DNA from: Nitrospina sp.
Lineage (GTDB): Bacteria > Nitrospinota > Nitrospinia > Nitrospinales > VA-1
Length of the DNA stretch: 7,361 nt
Direction of reading: 5' to 3'
Assembly: GCA_003545625.1 (NCBI GenBank)
Contig: DODH01000275.1
Span: forward strand, 1 to 7,361
Shown here: in pieces, positions 1 through 6,506 of the stretch
How positions within the stretch are numbered: the stretch's first letter is position 1
How the letters are laid out: each line of letters starts with the position of its first letter
The notes under the pieces: generated by a model
Seen by the model: the letters and a program-made list of their open reading frames with translations, nothing else
Database searches by the model: none
What the model was told of the DNA's origin: nothing
Made by a program: the position numbers and the translations under genes

Positions 1-17
1 CCCCTTCGTGGAAGGGG
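1..17. repeat. Short perfect palindrome (7-bp stem, 3-nt loop)
   Basis: CCCCTTC-GTG-GAAGGGG forms a perfect 7-bp stem with a 3-base loop at the very edge of the window, so the element may extend further left. It is followed by GGAGTTTAAAAG, which has only a three-T run, so a terminator role is weak. G+C-rich palindromes of this kind are common as interspersed intergenic repeats in many bacterial genomes. Calling it such a repeat is inference, since only one window is visible. Confidence 0.45.
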
Positions 18-51
18 GAGTTTAAAAGCAACCCCCTAGCGCCCCTTGTTA

Positions 52-94
52 CCCCTGCGGGGCATGAAGGCTAATGAAGAATATAACGCAGGGG
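52..94. repeat. Inverted repeat with two competing foldings
   Basis: CCCCTGCG (52-59) is exactly complementary to CGCAGGGG (87-94), giving an 8-bp stem around a 27-base spacer. The left arm can also fold locally as CCCC-TGC-GGGG (52-62). The stretch resembles the palindrome at 1-17 in composition (C-runs opposite G-runs), and C-runs also occur at 32-36 and 42-45. No reading frame of note lies here. It is most likely an intergenic palindromic repeat or structured 3' region beyond the methyltransferase gene. Function is unknown. Confidence 0.4.
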
Positions 95-112
95 GAATTG
101 GGCAAAACCTTG

Positions 113-142
113 TTGAGCCGATAAAATTCTTTGTTCGCTCAA
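113..142 (-). terminator. Weak stem-loop just past the methyltransferase stop
   Basis: TTGAGC (113-118) and GCTCAA (137-142) are perfect 6-base inverted repeats with an 18-base loop, beginning six bases beyond the stop codon of the leftward methyltransferase gene. Read leftward, a run of six T (146-141) comes before the stem instead of after it, and only TTTT (107-104) follows. It is therefore not a standard intrinsic terminator. It may help stabilise a 3' end or may be chance. Confidence 0.2.
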
Positions 143-147
143 AAAAG

Positions 148-1059
148 CTATTGCTCACTGCTCGTGGCGGCTCGCCACCGGACGAAGAAGCCGTTAGGTA
201 GGCTGAGTCCAGACGACAAATCGGGGATGAACATTTCTCCGGTTTCGAAAGTGCCTGTCTTATGTGAGGGGAGATAGGTTCGCATCATATTTTCGAGGGT
301 CAGGGCGGAAAAACCGGGCGAATGTGTGGTGAAAAGCAAAAATGCCGGTGAATCACTGAGGATGTTTTGGCAGGCTTCCATAAACTCTGACAGTTTGTTT
401 TCGATTTTCCAGACCTCTCCGTTAGGACCTCTGCCAAAAGAGGGTGGGTCCATGATGATGGCGTCATATTTTTTTCCGCGCCTATGCTCTCTTTGCATAT
501 ATTTCATGGCGTCGTCGACAATCCAGCGTACTGGTTTATCACCCAGCCCGGAAAGTTCCAGATTGTTTTTGGCCCAGGTGACCGAGGCCTTGGAGGCGTC
601 AATATGGGTGACATGGGCACCGGCTGAGGCCGCCGCCAGGGTGCTCGCACCGGTATAGCCAAAAACATTAAGTACTTGTATTTTTGTGCCGTTAAGCTGT
701 TTAAGCTGATCCATGATCCACAGCCAATTCAGGGCTTGTTCGGGAAAAATCCCGATATGGCCGAATCCGGTAGGTTGTATTTTGAAGACAAGGTGGCGGA
801 ACTGAATTTTCCATCCATCCTTAGGGGGTTGGGTGGAAAACTTCCATTCTCCGCCTGTTTCTTTGCCTTTGAAATATTTGTATTCTCCTTCCGCTTTTTT
901 CCATTCGTCAGGGGAAAGAGACTTGGGCCAGATAGCCTGAGGCGCAGGGCGGATGAAACGGTGTGGACCAAATTGTTCCAGCTTTTGAAATGCTCCGGTA
1001 TCCAGCAACTTGTAGTCGAACTGGTCGAGCGGGTAGTTTTCAGATGGTGAATGGCCCAT
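148..1059 (-). CDS. Class I SAM-dependent methyltransferase, RlmI/RlmK-like (COG1092-type)
   Basis: A 303-residue Rossmann-fold methyltransferase, probably acting on RNA in the cytoplasm. The SAM-binding motif I is VLNVFGYTGAST (129-140), followed by the acidic motif II with Asp154 (HIDAS), a VDD at 181-183 and the DPPSFGRGP motif at 204-212, which resembles the DPP-type motif IV of the RlmI/RlmK/RlmL group. GHIGIFPEQ at 101-108 precedes the fold, where the family has a conserved G-x-F segment. The first 90 or so residues do not look like the PUA domain of RlmI, and RlmI is longer. Only one cysteine (Cys230) is present and it is outside the motif regions, so a cytosine-C5 mechanism with a catalytic Cys is doubtful. 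The ATG at 1059 is the natural start, but no good Shine-Dalgarno is seen before it. The gene is divergent from the efflux operon. Family assignment is firm; the substrate is unknown. Confidence 0.88.
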   Translation of the reverse strand: MGHSPSENYPLDQFDYKLLDTGAFQKLEQFGPHRFIRPAPQAIWPKSLSPDEWKKAEGEYKYFKGKETGGEWKFSTQPPKDGWKIQFRHLVFKIQPTGFGHIGIFPEQALNWLWIMDQLKQLNGTKIQVLNVFGYTGASTLAAASAGAHVTHIDASKASVTWAKNNLELSGLGDKPVRWIVDDAMKYMQREHRRGKKYDAIIMDPPSFGRGPNGEVWKIENKLSEFMEACQNILSDSPAFLLFTTHSPGFSALTLENMMRTYLPSHKTGTFETGEMFIPDLSSGLSLPNGFFVRWRAATSSEQ

Positions 1060-1067
1060 GAATGTAT

Positions 1068-1096
1068 TTGAAAACCCTTGATGACTTCTATAGGAT
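1068..1096 (+). promoter_or_regulatory. Candidate sigma-70-type promoter of the efflux operon
   Basis: TTGAAA (1068-1073) and TAGGAT (1091-1096) are separated by 17 bases, matching the -35/-10 consensus at 5 of 6 and 4 of 6 positions. Transcription would start near 1103, downstream of the first ATG of the open frame (1062) but upstream of the ATG at 1125. This supports the shorter adaptor. The -35 lies only 8 bases beyond the start codon of the divergent methyltransferase. It is a prediction from pattern only. Confidence 0.4.
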
Positions 1097-1124
1097 AATT
1101 ATTTCAAAGCCTTACTATAAAAGA

Positions 1125-2504
1125 ATGCCCTGTTTGGAGGGGGATTATATCAGAGTTTCGTTTCACAGATTAAATCATCCTGTTGTCCTATTTTTCCTTT
1201 TGATTTTTCTGCTGGCCTCCTGTTCTTCCCCCGAAGATAATATCCAGCCGGTAAAAAAGAAAGAGTTTGCGCTCCCTGTGCAAGTGGGAAAAATTGTTAC
1301 CATAGATGTGGCGGACGAAGTGCGCACGGTAGGAAATATCCAGGCCGAGAAGAGGGTGGTGATCAATTCCGAAGTCCAGGGAAAAATTACTCGAATCGCG
1401 GTTGAAGAGGGGATGAAGGTGAAAGCCGGGGATTTGTTGGCACAGATCGACCCGAGGGAATTTGAACTAATTCACGAAAGATTGCGTGCCGATCTTTCAT
1501 CCGTTCAAAAGGAATATCAGAAAGCCCAGGGAGGGTTGCGCCAGGAAGATAAGCAGCGGCTGGAAGCCAGAATGAAAGCCAATGAAAGCGCCTTGAATCT
1601 GGCAAGTATTGAATTGAATCGTACTCAAAACCTGGTGACGGAAAAGGTCTTGTCGCAGTCGGCGCTCGACTCTGCCAAAGATAAGGTCCGCCAGGCCGGT
1701 GAATTTTTGAAGGCCAGCAAGGCGGAACTGGCCGCCGGGATGAAAGCACGTAGTGAAGACATTGAAAAACTTGAGTCCGATATGCAGGCGATCCGAAAAC
1801 GGGTCGCAGTGGCGGCACTGAATCTTTCAAAGGTAAATATCAAAGCTCCTTTCGATGGGGTTATCATCGCCAAGGAAACTGAGCAAGGTGCTTTTGCCGA
1901 GGCGGGAACCCCTATCGTGAGAATGATTGGTTCCTCCCGTTTGAAAGCGGTTCTGGAAATGCCGCAGAGCTACAGGAATAAATTAAAAAAACTCAAGGAG
2001 GCACGGTTTCTGGCGCGAGAACTGGGTTTGAAGTTTGAGCAGAATAGAAACCTCCAGCGGCTCATCCGGGTCATTCCCGATGCGAACATTTTCTCCGGCA
2101 ATATCCAGGTGCAAATCGATTTGCCCGATGCCAATTCTTCCCTGTTCCCCGGGCTGACGCTGGAAAGCACGCTGAATTTTGGTGTGCGCAAAAATGTGTT
2201 ACATGTCCCGGCCGTATCCCTGGTCATTTCCGAGCAGGGGACCGTTGTTTATGTCGTTAAAGATGGCAAGGCTCATAAAGTTCCGGTCAGGGCTTTTAAG
2301 GAGCGGAATGATTTTGTCGAGATCGAAGATTTCACCCACCAGTTAAAGCCGGAAACGGATCTCATCCTGCGGGGCTCCGGTGCGGTATTTCCGGGTGTGA
2401 AAGTGTTTATTACGAACCTGGAACCGGAACCGAAAACTCCGTTCAGCTCTGCATCGAAAGACAGTAAGACCTCTAAAGTCCCTGCAAAAACTTCGGGGAC
2501 CTGA
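1125..2504 (+). CDS. RND efflux periplasmic adaptor (membrane fusion protein), lipoprotein
   Basis: This is the periplasmic adaptor that bridges an inner-membrane RND pump to an outer-membrane channel. Numbering is from the upstream ATG at 1062 (480 aa); the start used here removes 21 residues (459 aa). A hydrophobic stretch (41-51) ends in a lipobox LASC with Cys54 (TGT at 1221), so the mature protein should be lipid-anchored. A split lipoyl domain is seen at 99-130 (VQGKITRIAVEEGMKVKAGD) and 258-288 (VNIKAPFDGVI), flanking a long charged alpha-helical hairpin (about 133-255). A beta-barrel and membrane-proximal domain follow, then a Lys/Ser/Pro-rich tail of about 25 residues. Start choice: 1062 would put 40 residues before the hydrophobic core and lies upstream of the best promoter. 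1125 is better but has no clear ribosome binding site. The only strong one, GGAGG at 1136-1140, precedes an ATC codon at 1149. The stop overlaps the permease start. Function class is firm; the substrate is unknown. Confidence 0.9.
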   Translation: MPCLEGDYIRVSFHRLNHPVVLFFLLIFLLASCSSPEDNIQPVKKKEFALPVQVGKIVTIDVADEVRTVGNIQAEKRVVINSEVQGKITRIAVEEGMKVKAGDLLAQIDPREFELIHERLRADLSSVQKEYQKAQGGLRQEDKQRLEARMKANESALNLASIELNRTQNLVTEKVLSQSALDSAKDKVRQAGEFLKASKAELAAGMKARSEDIEKLESDMQAIRKRVAVAALNLSKVNIKAPFDGVIIAKETEQGAFAEAGTPIVRMIGSSRLKAVLEMPQSYRNKLKKLKEARFLARELGLKFEQNRNLQRLIRVIPDANIFSGNIQVQIDLPDANSSLFPGLTLESTLNFGVRKNVLHVPAVSLVISEQGTVVYVVKDGKAHKVPVRAFKERNDFVEIEDFTHQLKPETDLILRGSGAVFPGVKVFITNLEPEPKTPFSSASKDSKTSKVPAKTSGT

Positions 2505-5500
2505 TGAAACTCATCGACCAGGCTATCCGTAATTATCACACCGTTACGGTAATCATCGTTATGGCCCTGGTGGTGGGTGTCTTATGTTTCCAATCCCTTC
2601 CCAGGCAGTTGGCTCCTACCATCGATAAGCCTCAAATTGAAGTCAAAACTGAGTATAGGGGGCTTTCCCCTGATGAGGTGGAGCGTAATATCACGCGTCG
2701 TTTGGAAGACCAGCTTGAATCGGTGGAAGGTATGAAAAAAATGACTTCCACCAGCCAGCATGGATTGAGCACCATCAACCTGGAGTTTGAATGGGGGATC
2801 GATAAAAACCTGGCAGTGCTTGATGTCAACAACAAGCTTCAGCAGGTTAAAGACCTGCCTGTCAATGCAGACAAACCGACCCTGAGATCCATTTCGAGCG
2901 ACAACTCCAGTCCTATAATGTGGATCGTGTTCGACAAGCCCAATAAAAAGATGCCCAGCCTCGATCAGAACTATATGTACAAGATCGGTGAGGATATCAT
3001 TGTTCCTTCCCTCAGGCGTGTAAAGGGCATTGCCGATGTCTGGCATTTTGGTGGTGAAGAGAGAGAAATGCGGGTTGAGTTTGATCCCTACAGTATGGCC
3101 CGTTTGCATGTGACCTACAAGGAAGTGATAGACCAGCTATCAGAGGAAAACCAGAATACCCGTGCCGGATTTCACGATGAAGACAACCGTTCCTATACCG
3201 TCCGCGGCTTGGGAGAGTTTCTCAATCCGCAAGATATTCTCGATACGGTTATCAAGCGGGACGGTGAAAAAACTATCAAAGTGAGAGACTTTGCCACGGT
3301 GGTGGATGGCTATAAACGGACATCTTCCCTGGTCCGCATCAGTGGCGACTTGTCCAATGCTTTCGGAGTGATTCGCAAGGCCGGGGCCAATGTGGTGGAA
3401 ACCTGCAACCTGACTGCCAAAAGAGTAGAGGAACTTAACCAGGAATTGTTGAACCGGGGAATCCCGATCAATTTGAAAATCGTTTACCAGGAGGTGGACT
3501 ATATTGACGAGGCCATGCGGCTGGTGAAATCGAACCTGGCTTTTGGAGCTGTTCTGGCAGTGGCGGTCCTACTGCTATTTTTGGGGTCTGCGCGGTCGTT
3601 GTTGATTGTGGCGATCAGTATTCCTGTGAGCCTGGTTTCCGTGTTCATCGTTCTTAAAATTTTTGGACGAAGCATAAATATCATTTCCCTTGCAGGCATG
3701 GCTTTTGCTGTTGGTATGGTGGTTGATAACTCGATTGTGGTGCTGGAAAATATTTATCGTCACCTTACAATGAGGAAAGGTGTTTTTAAGGCCGCTTACG
3801 ATGGAGCTTCGGAGGTATGGGGGGCGGTGCTTGCCTCAACGCTGACGACCCTGGCCGTTTTTGTTCCCATCGTGTTTATTCAGGAAGAGGCGGGGCAGAT
3901 GTTCCGCGATATCGCTATCACCATCAGTGCCAGCATTGCCTTGTCTTTGTTAGTGTCCATCACTGTTATTCCGACTTTAACTACGTTGTTGATCCGTCTT
4001 AAGCCGGGAGAAGAATACCAGTCGGGATTTTTTCACCGCGCTTTGTTCAAGCCAATCGTTCTGTTGGGCAAGATGATGAGTGATGCCTATTCTGGACTCA
4101 TGGAATGGTTACTGCACAATTCTCCCGTCAGTATTTTTTTCAGGGTACTTATTATCGCCGGTGTAGGCTGGATGTTGTGGTATAGCGGCAAGACCCTGCC
4201 GGAAAAGGATTATCTTCCTTATGGAAACGTGAACATGGTGTTCATGCTCATCGAACCGGTGGTGGGAACGCCTGTGGAAACAAATATGCGTTACATGGCC
4301 GAATACGAAAAAAAGATTGTGGCAATGAAAGATGTCAACCGCAACTTCCTGGTTTTTTCGTCGCGCTTCAATGGCGGTGGTGCCATCATCGAAAAAGAAC
4401 TGGCGGCAGGCCAGCGGGGCGAAGTGAAGATGGCGGTCAAATCCGGGGAAATGGGCCGAGAGATTTTTGAAATTCCCGGATACCGTTTTGCCTTTGCCAT
4501 GCAGAGACCCATTTTTCGGTCAGCCAATAAAACCTTTGAAGTCGAAATTACCGGGCCGGATATGTTGAAACTGAAAAGCAATGCTCTGGATTTGATCGGA
4601 AAAATTTCTGCGATAAAGGGGGTGCACTCGGTCCGGCCAGAATTTAAATTCGGTAACCCGGAGCTCAGGTTCATTCCCCGGCGTGAAGATGCGGCCCGGC
4701 TGGATATGGGTATGAATGAGATCGGAGATATTATTGAGTCTCTCAATGCCGGTAAATATTTGGGTGAGTTCAACGATCAGGGCGAACCCATCGACTTTAT
4801 CCTGGTACAGAAAAAAGACGCCAATAAACTGGGACTGGAAGACTACCGTTCTTTGCCGGTATGGACTGATGAAGGCATGATGACCCACCTCGGGCATCTG
4901 GTCGATATAAAAATCGATGCGGGCCCTGCACGCATTGACCATATTGGAACGGAACGGGCGATCAAGCTACGAGTGCAGGTGAAAAAAGATATTGCCATGC
5001 AGTTGGTCATCGACCGGGTTGACGAGGAAGCATTGGTTGACGCAAGAAAAAATCTTGGTGAAGAATACGGACTGCGTATCGGCGGTTCCGCCGATGAACT
5101 GGCCTCTACCGAAAAATCATTGATGAATAGTTTTGCCTATGCGTTAGGTTTCATCTATCTGCTGCTTGTGGCCTTGTTTTCCTCATTTCTCAGGCCATTC
5201 ATTGTTATGCTGACGGTGGCGTTGGCGGTTTCCGGTTCGTTTCTGGGAATCACCTGGAACAACTGGTTCCAACGCGGGAATATTCTTGAAATCCTCCAGG
5301 AATGGAAAGTGCCGAATGCCCAGGCCATGGCCGCTGACTGGAACTGGATCACTTTTGATATTCTTACCCAGTTGGGGATCGTCATCCTCGCTGGCATTGT
5401 TGTTAATAATGCCATCCTCATCGTGCATCAAATGCTCAACAATATTAAAGCGGGTATGGGGGAGCGTGAGGCCCTTTTGCTGTCATGCCAGACACGGTTG

Positions 5501-5728
5501 CGGCCCATCATGATGACCGTCATCTCCAGCGTATTTGGGATGATTCCTCTGGCTTTCGGTGAGGGGGCAGGCACTGAATTGTACCGGGGTATGGGCACCG
5601 CCTTGATCGGCGGACTGAGTATCTCCACCGTGTTCACTCTTTTCCTGGTCCCCGTGCTGATATCCCTGCTGAACGATATGGGATTCCACACCAAAAAAGA
5701 AGACCTCGTTAAAGAATCGCTCCACTAG
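2504..5728 (+). CDS. RND-family efflux permease (AcrB/SwrC-like, ACR_tran)
   Basis: A 1074-residue inner-membrane proton-driven pump with the standard RND plan: TM1 (about 12-30), a large periplasmic loop, TM2-TM6 (about 340-490), TM7 (about 545-565), a second periplasmic loop, and TM8-TM12 (about 877-1060). The N-terminal porter part starts with LPRQLAPTIDKPQIEV. TM4 carries GMVVDNSIVVLENI with Asp408, equivalent to AcrB Asp407, but Asn409 where AcrB has its second Asp. TM10 carries GIVVNNAILIV with Asn968 where AcrB has Lys940. Asn at these positions is, from memory, also found in SwrC-like pumps, so this is probably a subfamily trait and not damage. TM11 has LRPIMMT and a GAGTELYRGMG segment typical of the family. 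The TM9-TM10 connection is about 28 residues longer than in AcrB (about 918-948). The start ATG overlaps the adaptor stop (TGATG), implying translational coupling, with GGGG at 2495-2498 as a weak binding site. Substrate could be drugs, detergents or other hydrophobic compounds; heavy-metal (CusA-like) motifs are not evident. Confidence 0.95.
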   Translation: MKLIDQAIRNYHTVTVIIVMALVVGVLCFQSLPRQLAPTIDKPQIEVKTEYRGLSPDEVERNITRRLEDQLESVEGMKKMTSTSQHGLSTINLEFEWGIDKNLAVLDVNNKLQQVKDLPVNADKPTLRSISSDNSSPIMWIVFDKPNKKMPSLDQNYMYKIGEDIIVPSLRRVKGIADVWHFGGEEREMRVEFDPYSMARLHVTYKEVIDQLSEENQNTRAGFHDEDNRSYTVRGLGEFLNPQDILDTVIKRDGEKTIKVRDFATVVDGYKRTSSLVRISGDLSNAFGVIRKAGANVVETCNLTAKRVEELNQELLNRGIPINLKIVYQEVDYIDEAMRLVKSNLAFGAVLAVAVLLLFLGSARSLLIVAISIPVSLVSVFIVLKIFGRSINIISLAGMAFAVGMVVDNSIVVLENIYRHLTMRKGVFKAAYDGASEVWGAVLASTLTTLAVFVPIVFIQEEAGQMFRDIAITISASIALSLLVSITVIPTLTTLLIRLKPGEEYQSGFFHRALFKPIVLLGKMMSDAYSGLMEWLLHNSPVSIFFRVLIIAGVGWMLWYSGKTLPEKDYLPYGNVNMVFMLIEPVVGTPVETNMRYMAEYEKKIVAMKDVNRNFLVFSSRFNGGGAIIEKELAAGQRGEVKMAVKSGEMGREIFEIPGYRFAFAMQRPIFRSANKTFEVEITGPDMLKLKSNALDLIGKISAIKGVHSVRPEFKFGNPELRFIPRREDAARLDMGMNEIGDIIESLNAGKYLGEFNDQGEPIDFILVQKKDANKLGLEDYRSLPVWTDEGMMTHLGHLVDIKIDAGPARIDHIGTERAIKLRVQVKKDIAMQLVIDRVDEEALVDARKNLGEEYGLRIGGSADELASTEKSLMNSFAYALGFIYLLLVALFSSFLRPFIVMLTVALAVSGSFLGITWNNWFQRGNILEILQEWKVPNAQAMAADWNWITFDILTQLGIVILAGIVVNNAILIVHQMLNNIKAGMGEREALLLSCQTRLRPIMMTVISSVFGMIPLAFGEGAGTELYRGMGTALIGGLSISTVFTLFLVPVLISLLNDMGFHTKKEDLVKESLH

Positions 5729-5734
5729 GCGTGG

Positions 5735-5749
5735 CCAGCGTCACGCTGG
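5735..5749. other. Small hairpin in the convergent gap
   Basis: CCAGCG-TCA-CGCTGG is a perfect 6-bp stem with a 3-base loop, beginning six bases after the permease stop codon. No T-run follows on either strand, so it is not a canonical intrinsic terminator. It could still mark or protect the 3' end of the efflux transcript. The rest of the 82-base gap to the pseudouridine synthase stop shows no other clear signal. Confidence 0.35.
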
Positions 5750-5810
5750 ACCCAGTGAAGCATAGCTCTACTTGGCGAGTAAGAAGTATTGGCTGCCCAA
5801 AGAGCCCTTG

Positions 5811-6506
5811 TTAGTTGCCCCCGCAGTTAGCGGTGGGCCAGTTCTTGGGTGGGGGGCAGTCGATAATGATTTCTTCTTTGCTGGTGGGGTGGTTAAAAAC
5901 CAGCCGATGCGCATAAAGGGCGATCTGGCCTTCCGCCAACGCTGAATGGGCACCATACTTTTTATCTCCAACGATGGGGTGCCCGATGAAGGCGAGTTGA
6001 GCGCGGATCTGGTGGAACCTTCCGGTATGCAGGTGAATGTCAAGTAGGCTGGTGTTTTGTAAAGTTTCGATGACCTCATAATCCAACTGAGCTTCTTTGG
6101 CGTTGGGAGTTGCGCGGGGGAACACGGTTGCCTTGAGGGATTTTTCTTTTCTCAGGTAGTGCGTCAGGCAGGCCTGCTGAGGTTGTGGAGTCCCCTCGAC
6201 CAGGGCCCTATAAATTTTCTTTGTGGTTTTTTTGCGAAACTGTTCAGAGAGCCGCGAAGCCCCCTTGGAAGTGCGTGCGAACACGACAACCCCTGACACC
6301 GGACGGTCGAGTCGGTGCACCAACCCCAAAAACACTTTGCCCGGTTTTTTATATTCCGTTTTGATCCAGTCTTTCACCTGATCCATCAGGGAAATTTCTC
6401 CGGACTTGTCAGGCTGGATGAGCACTCCCGCAGGTTTGCGCACCGCTATCAAATGGTTGTCGAGATACAGGATGTCGAGAGAAGGATGCTCAGGAGGGTT
6501 GCTCAA
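5811..6506 (-). CDS. RluA-family RNA pseudouridine synthase
   Basis: A 231-residue enzyme expected to convert specific uridines in rRNA or tRNA to pseudouridine in the cytoplasm. The catalytic motif HRLDRPVSG places the nucleophilic Asp at residue 67. KIYRALVEG (97-105) holds the conserved Tyr99, and LHTGRFHQIRAQL (159-171) with GHPIVGDKKYG (175-185) are the other family blocks. The N-terminus begins directly with the catalytic domain (ILYLDNHLIAVRKPAGV), with no S4 RNA-binding domain. It is thus shorter than RluC/RluD and closer in size to single-domain members such as TruC or RluA itself. The start is TTG at 6506, supported by AAAGGA seven bases upstream; the next in-frame Met (41) would cut into the conserved core. 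It overlaps the end of the DUF502 gene by 17 bases, so the two are probably cotranscribed and coupled. The target base cannot be named from sequence alone. Confidence 0.93.
   Translation of the reverse strand: MSNPPEHPSLDILYLDNHLIAVRKPAGVLIQPDKSGEISLMDQVKDWIKTEYKKPGKVFLGLVHRLDRPVSGVVVFARTSKGASRLSEQFRKKTTKKIYRALVEGTPQPQQACLTHYLRKEKSLKATVFPRATPNAKEAQLDYEVIETLQNTSLLDIHLHTGRFHQIRAQLAFIGHPIVGDKKYGAHSALAEGQIALYAHRLVFNHPTSKEEIIIDCPPPKNWPTANCGGN

Noticed and set aside
1..147. CRISPR array or insertion-sequence end
   Set aside because: There are no regularly spaced direct repeats, no transposase remnant and no matching terminal repeat elsewhere in the window.
326..1050. Open frames of 110 and 124 codons on the plus strand
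   Set aside because: They lie antisense to the methyltransferase, which has clear family motifs, and their translations show no recognisable domain.
1062..1124. N-terminal extension of the adaptor from the ATG at 1062
   Set aside because: It would put about 40 residues before the lipoprotein hydrophobic core and begins upstream of the best -35/-10 pair, so it is probably not translated; it cannot be fully excluded.
2582..3109. A 175-codon minus-strand frame inside the permease gene
   Set aside because: It is wholly antisense to the conserved RND porter domain and shows no family features or start signals.
5735..5810. Bidirectional intrinsic terminator in the convergent gap
   Set aside because: The only clear stem (5735-5749) has no T-run after it on either strand.
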